A stretch of DNA of 64,000 nt from Paracentrotus lividus (GCA_940671915.1 CALNVZ010003432.1:9389072-9453071); one strand, 5' to 3'. Positions 25,400 to 39,240 are shown, counted from the stretch's first letter. The notes: generated from the letters alone by a model not told the origin. Program-made: numbers and translations.

Positions 25400-27740
25400 A
25401 TGAACCTCCTTCTTGAGACCTGCAGCAAACAAGGAGAAAACAAAGAAAAAGGAGAGGGTGGTGAGTTGAAATCTTGCCGTGTAATGTTAAACCGATATAA
25501 GGTACGGGGAGAGTAATGAGAGCGAGCCTGTAACTTGCGGCTATTGTGAAGAGTGCAAATTGAAACTGATGCGAGCTTGCAAAAAAAGAAGAATTTTTTT
25601 TTTCAAATAGACAGCTCCGTTTCGCATTCTTAGACTCAGTAAAGGAAACAGCTGAAATACAGATTCCATGATATGGGCAAATGCCCTACTGTGACTGAGA
25701 GGAAGGGATAACAAACCACACCGTTTGACTTTGGGAGGTTGGTACTTATCATTACTGGCTTATACATGGAGGTTCGATGAGACTTTGGACAAGATTTAGA
25801 CATCACGATGTACAGGACTGACAATGTAATTATGCTAGTTTCCTATTTTTCTACTTAGGAAAGTTTCGCGGAGTACATAAAACTAATGTTACCATAAGAA
25901 AAAAAACAAAACATTTATACATGTTCAATCCGAAATATTGCGGTTTGAATAGTAATGTAAAGGTAACACAAGTGTGGGTATAACTCCGCGAAAATTTCCT
26001 AAGTAGAAAAATACCTATTGCGTGAGGCTACATAGGGAGAAGGGGGAAGACAAGAAGCTCCTATTCTGTTTTGGTTAAGTCTTGTTATTAACGTGCAGTC
26101 GCTACAGGCCTATCATGCCTATATTCCCTATATTATTCACGTCTTTTCTCTCCCGTATCGAATCTCTATATCGTCTTCGCATTTTGTTTTTACTATCTAT
26201 CTCTCTCTCTCTTTTTTTTTTTTTTTAAATAAACACCAGTCTATCTCTTTTGATGAACTTTGAAAGAGTGTTTTATTTTCCTATTAATGTTTTTTAAAAT
26301 TTTTTTATAATTATGTTAAGAATCTATAAATCTGTCGTTTGATCCACGCATGGACATAATCTCAAAAATAATGCAAATTGGATTTATGTAATACAGAAAA
26401 CAAACCCAAGGACGAAATTGTTATCAAACCTTAAAATATTTGCTTGTGTGTTTTACTTTAAACACACCTTCAAAAATGATTATCCTTTCCTTCTTAACTG
26501 AAAGTATCGAGCAATTTTCTTGAGCAATTATTTGTATACAGGGTTGCTAAAATAGCAAACGATTATCAAATTCATGGAGGCAATTTCACAGGCCGATGTC
26601 CTTTAGCCAGTTTCAATAGAAGAGTGAATAAAATAATATGAGAGCATAATGGATAAACGTGGTCAGCAAAATACTCATTATTTATTCATCATCAGGATCA
26701 AAAGAAGATTTTTTTAAAATTAATAAAAATAGCTTTTAGCATGTTTAGAGGAGCAATGTATTAAATACAAACAATTATATTTCTAAAATGATATCCGGGG
26801 TGAGTCAGTAAAGCACCAGTCTATTGTCACTCCATAGAGGATGTTTTCAACCGAAGTACAAATTTTGTACCATAAATCTGGTACAAGCTTTGCGCTCGTC
26901 AACAATACACGAGCAATGGAATTATAAATTGAACGGGAGGGACAATTTGCTTGCTGGTATTTTGTTGAATATATTTTTGTGAAGATGTCAAAAGGAAAGG
27001 ACAAATGTCATTGGTGTCGAGGACCTGACAGGCCTGAGGGGGATTTAGAGACTTTATCAAATTATCGGCAAAATGAATATGCTCATGGAAACAATTGAAG
27101 AAAATAAAATGGGCTAATTATTTATCAACCGTTGGCTGCCATGGGCAATAAATAACCTCAATTGAACACAAACAAACGAGACGCTAAAAATAACACTCAA
27201 ATTTAATTTCCCATTTAATGCAGGGCAGAAAGGGCAGTGTCTTGATTAAGAACAACTTTGTAATTTGATAAATAACAGGATAAAGGGTCAATCAATTAGG
27301 AAATTGAGACAATGGCATGAAATAGGACGGGCATTACCAAGGGAAATTAAACAATAATTTATTTTCCAGGCGGAAATATATCCTATGAAATGGGGATAGA
27401 GTTTTGATAAGATTCTACGATTCACGGTTAGCAATTAGGTGCACTGGGAATGAAATCTTATAAAGCAGATAGGTCACGACACTGACCACCAATGCTGCTT
27501 ATCCGACTCTAACCTCAGTCTATACTAACACCTCTCAAGGAACTTTGGCATCCAAATGCAATTTGCTTGGGAAGGGAATCGATTCTCACGAAGGCAAGTA
27601 AGATAATTAGCTTGACCCTTAAAACTCAATTTCGTAAGTACATATTCCAATGTGGCACATTGTTGAAATATATTCATCTAGAGTTAGACCTGTAACAAGT
27701 GTTGAGTGGACTTTAAGGACGGAAGAAACGTCGAGTTAAA
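25400..27740. other. Intergenic, upstream side of the receptor
   Basis: No gene seen. Simple CT/T tracts lie at 26195-26226. The block 27020-27560 is repeat-free and dense in ATTA, AACAAT and GATAA strings, so it is a reasonable candidate for regulatory DNA of the neighbouring receptor. This is inference only. Confidence 0.35.
25844..26013. mobile_element. MITE, ~170 bp, ~30-bp inverted ends
   Basis: The left arm is TATTTTTCTACTTAGGAAAG followed by TTTCGCGGAGT. The right arm is its complement, ACTCCGCGAAAATTTCCTAA followed by GTAGAAAAATA. The outer TA on each side fits a TA target duplication. The interior is AT-rich and non-coding. Confidence 0.85.
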
Positions 27741-27743
27741 AAG

Positions 27744-28010
27744 CCCTGCTGGAAAAAAACAAAACAAACAAAACACAGTCAATCACAGTGTGTCCAAACT
27801 GTGGAAACACTGTGAAAATTGGCCAAATCCAAACAGTCGTCAAAATTGTGAAGGACTCGGACATTTATTTACAGAATCGACTGTGAGGATTTGGCCAATT
27901 TTCACAGAGTCGGTACTGTACACAGAACGGCAAAATGTGAACAAACTGTGTCACAGTGTGTTCGCTTTGTGTTCACACTGTGGCACACTGTGTTTTTTTT
28001 TCCGACAGGG
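27744..28010. mobile_element. CACAGTGTG-rich foldback element, ~267 bp
   Basis: The left end CCCTGCTGGAAAAAAAC pairs with the right end, whose reverse complement is CCCTGTCGGAAAAAAAAAC. Inside, CACAGTGTG and CACTGTG variants recur on both strands. A central dyad pairs AAAATTGGCCAAATCC with GGATTTGGCCAATTTT. Related CACAGTGTG clusters lie at 57.6-59.76 kb. Confidence 0.75.
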
Positions 28011-28054
28011 AGATTGATTGCTTTTGCACAATTTGTTCTTGTCCAAAGTATCCT

Positions 28055-28825
28055 GTAGCTTGTCATGGGGTATGACGTAGAGGGCGCATTTGAAAAATTG
28101 TTCCTAATAATTCCACATCTACCGGAGATCGGCTGAACAGACCTCGCTTCAAAGGACGTCGTTCATCGTTCATCGTGTTTAGTTTCTTTTAATCTGATTT
28201 CCAACATAGTAAGCTGCACAATCCTTTAAGTGTAAAGGTAATGCAAAACATAATTTGACGTAGAATTTTGAAAATTACTTAAAGTTCTAAGGGCGTAATG
28301 CAATATTTGTACACATCTGTAGGAGAGATCACACCGACAAAAGCAAGAACATCGCAAGTTCGCTATTGTAAATTCCGTTTAACCTGAAGTCTAACATAGA
28401 TATTCCCATACACTCAATCTGTAAGCTACGCGAAAAAGGTCACTTGATATTGGTTTTTGTTGGGCAAAACGCAGAGGGCGTGTTGCAATACTTGTTACAC
28501 ATCTACGAAAGATTGCCCGTGCAGACCTAAGCACAAAGGACATCGCAAAGTCAGCTTGATAAATTCTATTGAACGCAATATTTTAGATAGTTATTAATTC
28601 CCCAACCCCTTCAATATTAATGCCAAAAAAGTTACTTGATGCTGGTCTTTGCTGGTTAGAGCGTAGATACTTGCTACACATCTACGAAAGATCGCCCGTA
28701 TAGACAGACCAAAGCACAAAGGACATCGCAAGGTCAGCATGGAGAACCAGCATGAAGGCCAACACAGTGAGCAATTCCCCAACCCTCTCAATCTTTAGGT
28801 AATGCGAGAAGTCTTTTGATGTGGA
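28055..28825. repeat. Four diverged ~190-bp tandem units
   Basis: Landmarks recur in order with starts near 28055, 28248, 28438 and 28626. They are a (T)ACTTGAT(A/G)(T/C)TGG-like start, AGGGCG, ACACATCT(A/G), AGATC(G/A)C.C, an AAAGGACATCGCAA-like string, and a TTCCCCAACCC/CTCAATCT stretch. Units 3 and 4 are most alike. A partial fifth unit starts at ~28807. No protein frame is maintained across units. Confidence 0.8.
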
Positions 28826-28829
28826 ACCC

Positions 28830-31800
28830 AAGTGGAGGTGATTGCTAGAAGCTCATTTCGAGCAATTACGACCTACCGTGCTCATTTATCATTGCGCATT
28901 GATTTCAATGTTCCACATTATTTTCAAGCAATGATTCGATTACTAGCTATTTGTTATGAGGCAATTCAGTCGAATTATTCGTGAGCATTAGCTCTTTACG
29001 GGGTTGAATGACACCCGCAGTAAAGGTCACCTGATCATGATTCAAAACACTCAGCTACTATGATGTAGTAAAAACATACATTGGCAGTTACTTGGCATGA
29101 GACGAGTACGCAGTCAAGTCCTTGACGAGTTGTATGAGGGTCCAAAATAATAATCATGATGAGGAATATGAAATAAGTTTTTTATCATAATGTGCTATAA
29201 TGTTCTTTACATTTCAGTAGAATCATATCATCATAATGTTGTCAGAAACATAATCTAAACAAACTGATGTAAATTCTCTTCATTCATCCAGTCGTAGTCA
29301 ATATGAAGCCAATTGATAATTGGCTAAACGTCGCAACAGTGAGTTGTATTTCTTACTTAATTTTGATACAAGCAAAATCTGACATTTTAATATTTCTTTC
29401 ACTAAAAAAAAAAAAGATAAATCTTTAGAGAGTAATACGTACATTCTTTTATTGTATATCGAGGGTTCGATCCCCGGCATGGCACTTATGTCCTTGGGCA
29501 AGACATCTTATCTACATTGCTTCTCCCTACACAGGTGCAGGAATGGAATTAGTGCGTCTTAATGGCTGCCACAATGCAATAATGATTGGGATTGGATATG
29601 TGTCAGAAAGACTTATAAGCATTGGATGACCGGGGTAACAATAATTGGATAGCTTTTAGAGATGAAAATGTTTCATATTATCAGGCGCTATATAAATCGA
29701 ATATATTATTATAATTTTTCAAAATGACATGATTACGTCTGGTATAATCATTCATTTTAAAATCTTTACATAATCTATATGAATGGTTCTAAGACATGGT
29801 AGAAAAGAAATTCTGATTTAAAAAGATATGTGACATAACGAATGGAGTAGAAACAACAGCAGTAAAGCTTAGATTAATCGTTAATAGAGAGATGTAGAGA
29901 GAGAGAGGGGCAATCCTTATAACTACATGTAAGTGGTCGATAATTACGTTTCAATTGATTGCAACAATCAACGGTGTAAACGCGACTAATGAGTTATGAT
30001 ACGACATGAATTGATGTGCATGTAACAACATATCCGTAATGTTGACTGTTTTCTCTGAATTTTAACGGGACTGGCCCACGAGGGAGCGATATAATGCATG
30101 TATCTTCTGGACAGATTGAGCAACACGGCCAAGTAAATTGAATCCCTTTTCCCTCGGGAAATTACGACTCGTTAGACATAGAGCGAGAGAGAGAGAGAAT
30201 TCATGCGAATCAATCGATGCTATCGACCAAACGCGAGGTGCGAGTAGTTATGCGTTCGTAGTATGATGACGAGTGTCATGTGCCATAACTTGATATGTGA
30301 TTAAATGCTCCTTGATTAACATGTGTGATGGAACTGCAATTCGTGTAATTACCCTCGGTATTCCGAAGTGATTAATGTTGACAAAACAGATTTATACATC
30401 ACTCACTCATTAATTTCTATACCATCTGTACAATACATTTCATAGCGTACTCGAAACATTGGTCATTGTCAATACTGTAATTGGAATGATGGTAAGTGCA
30501 CTTCAGAAAATGCAAACATTAAGTTAAGAGCAGTGTTTTTCTTACCATCCTTGTTATTTGATTTAGCTGCTGTCTGGATTTAATAAACATAAATGTAACG
30601 CAAACATCAGGTACATCACGGCATTTCCTTACTTTGCGTTCATTTGAAGGTTACACTTCTACAATTAATTTAGATATAAAAAATACTCCAAGCGGAAATC
30701 ATTACATGCTCTAGATGTGCATGAAAAAAAATTAACTGTAGCAATTCATTAATTCCTAAATATTTTTCTCTAACATCCGGCTCAAAAAGAGCTTTTCATT
30801 ACCCACAAAGAATATCAAGACATGTTTATTTATAATTTTTATTAATTTTTATTTGTTATTTATCATTTGATATCCTTTTGCGCCTCTGAATAATTTCCCC
30901 GAAAAGACAGCACTCTATAGACCAGGTTATCGTTACAAGTGCTGCAACATAAGTAAAAGCATGGAGAACGATTCCCAGCCCTGGATCTCATCAAATCCTC
31001 CGTTATATATACAATATGCATGAACTTTTTTCTTTGTCAACATGCATAATTAGCTAGCTGGCTGCATTGGCAACGATATAACCAACCTGTAGATTGCCAT
31101 CGAGTTTATGAGAAAACAAAGAAGAGAAAGAAAGCCATGAGTTGGCCTGGGCATTGATTTTTGCCTCGTCTCGGAGCTTAATAAATCCAACCCGAGGTGC
31201 TAAAACGAGCGTTCCCATTTTAGTAAAAAATAATGATCACCGTGCACTTGTTGCTATTAGGGTTGTGCTTAACCTCATCCTTATGCGGGGCTAGGTGAAA
31301 CGTAGGGAGTCTAGGGGCAGACTCCGCTAGAACAACTTGTTTGGTGGTGGCAGAGGGAACGGTTCTTTTCAGGATCGAACTCTGATGAGTATATATCTTT
31401 TTCTTGTCCTTTCTCAGGGGAACCGGGATGGCATCCCTAGCCGTTTTACCCATGGATGATGGGGCTATAGGGATGGGTTTAGGTATGAGTGGGAAAAGAT
31501 TAGGACTGGGGTATTATAGTTTTTAGGCCATATAACTTACTCGCAATGTATCAACATTATAAATAATAGGGACATCCCTGGATAGCGGTCCTTTGTGCGT
31601 TGTTTTGTATAAAGTACAAAAAAAAACAACAACACAACAAACAAACAAACTAAACAACAGACATAGCTGAATGTAACCCATTCATTTCATGTATAATTAT
31701 TCCCCTCTCGAGTTCTGTCTCCATCTCTTTCCCGATCCACCGCTGCTCCATATCACATTATATCTACAATAGACTTTCTTGCCCTCTCTCTCTCTTCCTC

Positions 31801-33790
31801 TCTCTACCTCTTTCTCTCTACAATGTATATTAACCTATCAATCTATCTCTTTTATATTATCTCTTCCATGTCATTCAAGTATGTTTTCCTATATTCATTT
31901 TGTCTATCTTCCTTTTTGCCCACTTTCTATATCCTCCATGTTCGTTCCATGACTCTTTCTTCCGCCCGCATCTCCTTTTCTCCCCTCTCTCTAACAGTAT
32001 TTTTAGCCTCCATCTCTATACCCTAGTGAGGACCGAGAAGGTTAATGCCTCCAACGAGGATCTTCGAGTCACTCTAGAAAGAGTTTAACATGAACGGTTG
32101 AACATTTAAGAGACAAAAGGAAGATAAGACGGATTTAATGTATAGCCGTCAACCTCCCTATGGATCATATTGTGAAACATGAATTCTTCGTAAATATGAT
32201 CCACCACGCGCTTACACAATCATTTGGGTTCATGTTTTCAAGTTCAAACGCAGCCTATTCTTTGGAATTTTATTTTGATAACTTGCCTCGGGGAAGGATG
32301 GTCTTACATTGTGGTCTGATGAGAAAAAAGCTCTTCACTTCATCTCCCTCGATTGATCGTCTTTGTGAAACTCTTTAACACAATAGAAAATATGTTTGTG
32401 ACACTCTTCTCATCTTTCAAACTATATGGAATAACTGCTCTCTAAATTTGAAGGAGTGAATTTGCCAATCAGTGAAGGAGGCTTCACTCTAAATCGAGTG
32501 GGAAAGGACTTCCGTTTGAGTGAGCAAGGATCTACCGTCCCACTCTTTGACAGAGCCAGTTCGTTTTCCGCGTGCCGTTTGTGCTTGCTGAATATTATTG
32601 AATATTTCCACAAACGTATGTATATAGGCTATAATGTACATGATCAGTTATCAGTATGCGTTGTGTCGTGAGTCTGTACTCCAGCAGAGCCAGGTTCAAT
32701 TTCACATGGTAACGTTAGACCTTTTACTGATTGAAATAGTGACCACTTCTTTATTTCACTAGCAAAATGGTTGCCGTCAGGTAACTTCTTGTTCGAGTAG
32801 ATACTTTACTTTAATATTTTAGAGTGTTATCTAACTCCTTTACCAATAAAAAGTAGAGTAACAGAGGAATGATTATTACGCTCAATTATGGTGACAATGA
32901 TATCTGGTTATTTAAGACTGATAATCTCACTTCAAAAACATTTCGCATCCTCTCCAAAGTATTGAAAATGGCCTTCGAGGCAGGCCACTAGTCACAAGCG
33001 TCTGTTGAAATACGACAATAGTTTTCGAAGTGAACATTTTTTGTCTATAATTATATTATTTATACAACATATCTATTGTCCCTGGAATAAAATATCAGAT
33101 TCCCAAAGAACGGGGTTTCTTCGACATCGTCTTCTGTCGACCTTCTTTCGTTTCCTCTATGACCATGGCTGAGTTAATTTAATTGTTTAGGTAAAATGTT
33201 TCTTTTCACGCTCTCTATACATCAACTACTTTCAATTCATCGATTTGTAAATTGAGTACGACGCTCGGAGCGTCCGTTCGTGATGGAAAACAAGATTCAA
33301 TTCTACAAGGTATCATAATGACAGTCCGTAGACAAAAAATTACCATCCTAATCATATCGAAGGCACTGGGAGATGTATTCTCTGGAGGGGTCAGGCATAT
33401 TGTTTATCTTATCTCTAGAGGGTTGTTTCTGAAGAAGCCTGAAATTCGTTACTTTATTACCCCTGTATGCTTCCGAGGGTAACGTAAAAAAAAAAAACCG
33501 GTATAACTGGCCCGCGAATCGTGACGTCAGAGAAAGCGATATGCGACGAATGAACGGAGAGAATATTAAAAACCGTGTTCGATGGTCTAAAATATATACC
33601 GGTAAATAATTGGCTTGAAACAACTTCATTAAATTCACGCTTTCAACATATTCTTTTAGAGGTTTAGATGAAGGATATAATTAATGATTAGGGGCCTAAT
33701 ATTGGATTAGGGATCTCCTTATTTTTCATAATAATATTCTTATCTCGCTCTCTATCTCTCTCTTTCTGCACTTTTAATCATTTCTTACTA
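28830..33790. other. Intergenic, no gene seen
   Basis: Apart from the SINE, the block contains short GA tracts (29895-29912, 30183-30200), a CAA-rich tract (31617-31655) and CT-rich DNA at 31775-31820. Open frames are short and without recognisable domains. Confidence 0.5.
29460..29712 (+). mobile_element. 5'-truncated tRNA-derived SINE
   Basis: It starts with a pol III B-box-like GGTTCGATCCCCGGC, continues with CCTTGGGCAAGACATCTTAT and ends at 'caggcgctatataaatcgaa' plus TATTAT. This order is known from tRNA-related SINEs of marine invertebrates. The A-box half is missing, so this copy is truncated and probably inactive. Confidence 0.65.
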
Positions 33791-33794
33791 TTTT

Positions 33795-34182
33795 CTGTTT
33801 GCAGCCGATTTTTATAGGAATGTGGATTCGATCAGAAACACGTGCATAATGCTCTCTCAGTCTCAATATCTCTTTCTCTTTTCCCTTATCTCTTCATTTT
33901 TTTTGCTTTCATCTCTCTCTTTCTCCCCTTCTTTTTTTCCTCCTGTTTCTCTCTTTCTTTATTTTCTGTTTGAATCCTATTTCGAAAGGCATGTTTAGAT
34001 CTCATCGGAAACATGTTCACATGGTTTTTATCTTTCTTCCCTATTTCTCCCTCTTCATCATTTTATATCTGTCTATCTATCTCTTTCTTCCATCTTTCCA
34101 TCTCTTTCTCTATATCTTCTTTGAGTCAGATTCTACAGGGACTGTCTGGGTCCTATCGGAAACATGCTACCTCTTCCTCTAT

Positions 34183-34217
<35 letters not shown>

Positions 34218-34550
34218 CCTCTTTTGTGTTCTATTCCCCTCCCTTTTCACTCTTTCCATAACTTCTATTTGCATCAGATTCTACTGGGACTGTCTGAGTC
34301 CAATCGGAAACATGTTCGTAAGCTACCTTCATCACTCTAAATCTCTTTCTCTCTCTGGTTTTCCAACCCTTTTCTCTCTTTCCATATCTTCTATTTGCAT
34401 CCGACTCTACTGGGACTATATGGGTCCTATCGGAAACATGTTCACATGCTTTCTCTTTTTCTTCCCCCTTTTATCTCTGTCTTTCCATTTCTTCTATTTG
34501 TCCTGGGACTGTCTCGGTCCAATCGGAAACATGTTCATATCTACAGCCGA
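33795..34550. repeat. Minisatellite: six ~55-bp units separated by polypyrimidine tracts
   Basis: The unit core runs TTCTATTTGCATCAGATTCT, then ACTGGGACTGTCTGGGTCC, then ATCGGAAACATGTTC. Copies are centred near 33825, 33990, 34145, 34290, 34415 and 34520. They diverge leftward and are spaced 105-165 bp apart by CT-rich spacers. It is likely a higher-order tandem array of core plus spacer. Confidence 0.85.
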
Positions 34551-36630
34551 TTACATTACTGTAAGGGCGTTGGCCTCGACGCGACGCTCGAATTGAGAAG
34601 GCATAACTTGGGGTGCAATTGAAATGCCTCAGTTGCGGGACGTTCTGGATGCAGGGGAGGGGAAGAACCAGAGAGGTATAAATAAACGATATAGCTGAAC
34701 TGGCTGCATTTCGTCATTTCTGTCTTTTCCTCTGGTCATCTATTGCTCTCAGGAATGAAAAGCAAATTGTGCCTGTCACTTACACGTCAACGCAAGTGTT
34801 TATGTATACTATTTGGTCAATAAGAAGAGCACATTACGTTAAATATGAAAATATTGATTTATATCTCAAATTCTGTTGATATGTCCCAGGTCTCCCTCTG
34901 TCATGTAAAAAAAAAAATGCTGTTTTTTTTTAACAAGGAGAGTTATTTTACAAACTAACTAAATTGATACACATTAACAAGAAATTTTTGCTCATCAACT
35001 GTTTTCACTACACAGTTTCTAGAAAATTATCATGCAAAGTATTCACAAAAATTTAAGCTTAAGTAAACCTCCACAAATCAAGGTTCTCAAACAGCCCTGC
35101 GTGCAATGGCGTTCACCCAGACAAAACCGTCTTGGATACCATTAATAACAGCGTCATGACCCATGAAAATGCACCACTTCAAGGATAGTGACAGATGATG
35201 CCCTCACTTACCCCTTGGATCTCGATATGTCATCATATGAGCTGAAGACATGTCATTCTTATGAAGGACAGTCCTGTCAACAAATTAATATCTTGGTATG
35301 GTGATGAACTGAGCCTACAAACACTTGTGCGTTTCTTCATAAGATGCTTCACGCTTATGACAATCTGTTTCCGGTGTCAAGCTTAAGTCATCGAGCATCT
35401 ACAGGCATATTGAGAACCGTCATTGTATAACATTAAGCTACATCTAACCCAACATATAAATATAGTAAACTTTATATATAAAGAGCTAAGCAGGTATTAA
35501 GAAAGGGGAAAATGGTACACAAACTATTCTACACTGTTTGTGTCACATTTAGTGATATAATGTTATTATTATAATCGTTTTCTCAAACGAAAAGTTTTCT
35601 TATTTCCAATTCTCCATAATTATAATAATATAGAAGGAGATAAACATGTTTTACAATTTTAAGATGTGATTTTCTCCGATCACTGTTCAATTTGATTCGG
35701 TAAATAAAAGTGATGTTGTATTGCAATGAATGCGAGCTCTTTTGGAAAACAGTAGTAAAAATAGAAGAAAATGTACCCGTCTAAATAAATCAAAATGAAC
35801 GATCAAAAACAAGATCCAACACAAACGTAAACATATAGGCCTCTTGGCAATGTGAAAATAATGTAACTATAAATGTTTACAATTTCAATTGAATTTAAAA
35901 AAGTCTTGAACTTGATTTATCAGCCGGTCTAAATGTTCCCTTGTTGGTTGAGTGAGAACTGACGTATCTCATTCATTCATATTAGGTCCTATTATAGATC
36001 GCGGAAGGACGACAAAAGAAGGAAGCCCTTGAGAAGTGAAATTCTTCAAAAGTGTCTGGTTTAATTTCAATCTTGACGTACGCTGGAGACAGGATACATT
36101 AGGCAATTGCAGTCGTTTTGATTCAAATCGGAAATCACTCAAGTTAAAACGTCAACTTCAGACCCTTAAGTGGAAACCTTGTTGAAAGAAATGCTTTATA
36201 CGTGGGACAAAACATTGACGCAAACAAAATATCATAGAAATAATGTCCTTGAATTTTGTTTTTAAAAGTTCAAAACACTGATACCGTCGTAAATGTAATG
36301 GCCTTAAGCTAGAATATTATTAAATGTATACTTAATTATATTTGGGGTATGCAACGAATTCATTAAGGACGTTGTATATTTGTAATTCGTTATTGAATTC
36401 ACCATTTTCATGTTGTTTACACTGGGTATTGCTTCAAAAAGACCACTTGCTTGGGGATTGCGGGTCGTTGTTAACTTATATTTTGTAAGAGCTTTTCCGT
36501 GAGTTTTTGAATTGATAAAAACAAGGCTGTAAAAAACTCATCTAGAAGCTCTGCCATGTAATATTGTCTTTGAATATTTTTTAAATTCAAATTCAAACAA
36601 TTTGCAGGAGGCATCAGAAAATCAACTTTA

Positions 36631-36829
36631 AAGGCCACTGCACACTCTACGACTTTCGGTCGCACGACTGACCAACTGTGGATCTGATATAAAATGGCGC
36701 ATGCAAAATATACGCGCTTTTTTATTTAATGATATATAGCATTTTTAAAGTATTTCAGATTAAATTCATATTTCAGGTCAAAAGTTGGTCAGTCGTACTA
36801 CTAAAAGTCGTATAGTGTGCGATGGCCTT
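36631..36829. mobile_element. MITE, ~199 bp, ~45-bp inverted ends
   Basis: The left end is AAGGCCACTGCACACTCTAC and the reverse-complemented right end is AAGGCCATCGCACACTATAC. Both continue with GACTTT and CGACTGACCAAC. The interior is AT-rich and non-coding. Confidence 0.85.
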
Positions 36830-36927
36830 GATTGTGACAGACGAAACACTAGTCTGACTCTCAGGACTGGACCTGTCCCTTTAGCTGTAAAAATATAACA
36901 GAGAAGAAAAAAAATCAAAACACGATA

Positions 36928-37250
36928 CACTGTAAAAAAATATTTGTATTTTTACAGCAAATCTGCTGTCAGCAGAGTCGCCATAAAAACGTATTATAAA
37001 AAAAAAAAAAATCAGTTTTGTTGTAAATTTCTCCTGCAAATAATTACATGAGAAATACAAAATATACATCAGGACTAACACATTTGTTCCGTTTTAACCA
37101 ACTGTGTAAGCTATAGAACTCTAATAATTTTGATCTTCTCTTTCATTAATTATTAGAGGAGAAATTTACAGAAAAACTGTTATTCTAAATTACATTTTTG
37201 TATGGCACCTCTGCTGACATCACTTTGCTGTATTTTTTTTTTTTACAGTG
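36928..37250. mobile_element. TA-flanked MITE with CACTGTAAAAA ends, ~323 bp
   Basis: The left end TA|CACTGTAAAAAAATATTTG and right end TTTTTTTTTTACAGTG|TA are complementary. Subterminal CTGCTGTCAGCAGAG (left) and CTCTGCTGACATCA (right), and GTAAATTTCTCCT versus AGGAGAAATTTAC, extend the pairing inward. TA duplication fits the Tc1/mariner type. Confidence 0.85.
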
Positions 37251-38119
37251 TAGAGGTCATCTCACCGAGAGCTCAAGAAAGATTAAAGACAGACCCTGAC
37301 CAACTGACCAATCTAATTGCCTGAATCATCCTCGTCCTCTTTAGCAATAGTATCCGCAACGCCCCAAGTGGCCTCCAACGCTCTGAGACATAAATCAGTG
37401 ATAACCCGCACTAATGAAATCTTCATTAGCCCTAAATAAACAGATGCAGTAATATCGCGACCGAGCCAATTGTAAAATGCGTGACAGCAGTGAATTAAGA
37501 GGGCAGAAGAGATGTTTAGGACTGTAATAACCGTGGAAGTCGAGTGAGTTCGAAGAATATTAGGAGGCCACCTCACCGGGGAAAATAAATAAAAATGAAG
37601 CGGTACAGGTTCTATTTTCGATAAATGGGGAGTTACAAATCGAGAATGTTATACACTGTTGCCTTCAATTTGGCAAGACATTAATATATATTTACCACGT
37701 ACGACCCAGGTGGGAAAATTGGTAGCTGCTATACTCTCGAGCGATGTTATGGCACTAAAAAGCAGTGTTTTTAAAAGTCAGAGCTTCCTATCACAAAGAA
37801 GAAGCGTTCAACAAATCCAACAATTTATTACTAATATCATTTATGAATGGGAATCGTCACTCTTTCTATATATTGCTAATTTTGCTATACATCCAATAAA
37901 AGACAGTCCTAAACATGCTAAACATTGTTTTGATCCTGTGTATGGACCGTAAACAGCAATTCAGGATTGACGGAATTCATATTTAGTCAACTACTACGTG
38001 AGCTCGGAGACATGTTTCCGTTGTTATTGATTGTTGAGGGGCATCGATGTCAGATCTGATGAGAATATTGGTCCTGACGTCGGTCTATAACCCCCCTCTC
38101 TATTTCTCCCTCATCATTT

Positions 38120-38200
38120 CTTTCTCGCTCTCTCTCTCTCTCTCTCTCCCACTTTATTTTTTCCTGTCCCTCTCTGTCTCTCCCAGTTTCTCAGAATCCA
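38120..38200. repeat. CT-rich tract
   Basis: (CT)n followed by CTGTCCCTCTCTGTCTCTC variants. It is low complexity and non-coding. Confidence 0.9.
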
Positions 38201-39160
38201 GGGAAACATTGCCCCAAGTATCCTATCTACAAGAGGAAAATCCGCTACAGCAAATAATGGCAACTGCTTCAGTGCAAAACACCCAAACATGTCCCAAAGA
38301 TGGAATGCGCATTTGGTATTTACTCTTCAAAATCCTCAACTGTGAAGGAGCTATCTAAATGAACACACATCTTAGAAGATACTACAAATAACGAACATTT
38401 GATCTTTACCCTTAAAAATATTAAGGGTAAGAAAAAACTCAAAATGATCCCGTTATGGGTAAATTTGGCTGATACACTAACTCGGCTCTGTATTAGGAAT
38501 AATTGATCCAAAATGGCATATGACCCCCCCAATCAATGCGGCATAATTTTTATCCTTTAATTTTTTTCAGAAGTGTCTGCTGTGTGTTTACCATGTCTAG
38601 AACTGCATTTTGAAATTGGTATATATATTTATAAGCAAATCAAATCAATGACAAGCGATAACAATCATTAAAAACATCCACGATAATTTTTTTTCACAGC
38701 ACAACCGGGTTCCACTTTATATCGGATACTACCATTATCTGCCAGTAACCGAACACGTCTTATCTCATGAAATACCTATATTGAAAATAGTAATCTTCGC
38801 ATGCATCTAGACCGACTGCTAGCCAATCCTTTCTGAGCTCTTTTGAAGTGAAAACTGAAACCTGAGAAATCAACAAACATATCATGCAGCTACCAGCGCC
38901 TGAAATATTGTCTTCTAATGCCATTTATCCACTTCAGAATAAACGCGCTTTACCACAGAAAAAATACACAAAATCTGTTCCATTTCGTTCTCTTTTAGAG
39001 AGAGAAGAAAGACATAGACCCGAAAAGAAAGGTAGAAAACAGACCAATTATAAAATTTTAAGTTGTCTAACATTCTTTCAGAGTGGGTAACGAATTTCAA
39101 ACGACAATACGAATCTGCTGGGGTATAATGGTTATATCAAAGTCGAATTAACCCTAGAAT

Positions 39161-39173
39161 TAAAAAAAAAAAG

Positions 39174-39231
<58 letters not shown>

Positions 39232-39240
39232 AAAGGAAAA
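39161..39240. repeat. Poly(A)/AG-rich tract
   Basis: About 60 A with a few G interruptions, followed by AAC/ACAA repeats to ~39275. No retrotransposed gene body was recognised upstream. Confidence 0.9.

Noticed and set aside
29460..29712. Possible tRNA gene from the GGTTCGATCCC string
   Set aside because: No A box or acceptor pairing upstream, and the downstream body and tail are SINE-like.
33517..33526. Full CRE (TGACGTCA), also at ~57970
   Set aside because: Single 8-bp sites are expected by chance at about this frequency in 64 kb, with no promoter context.
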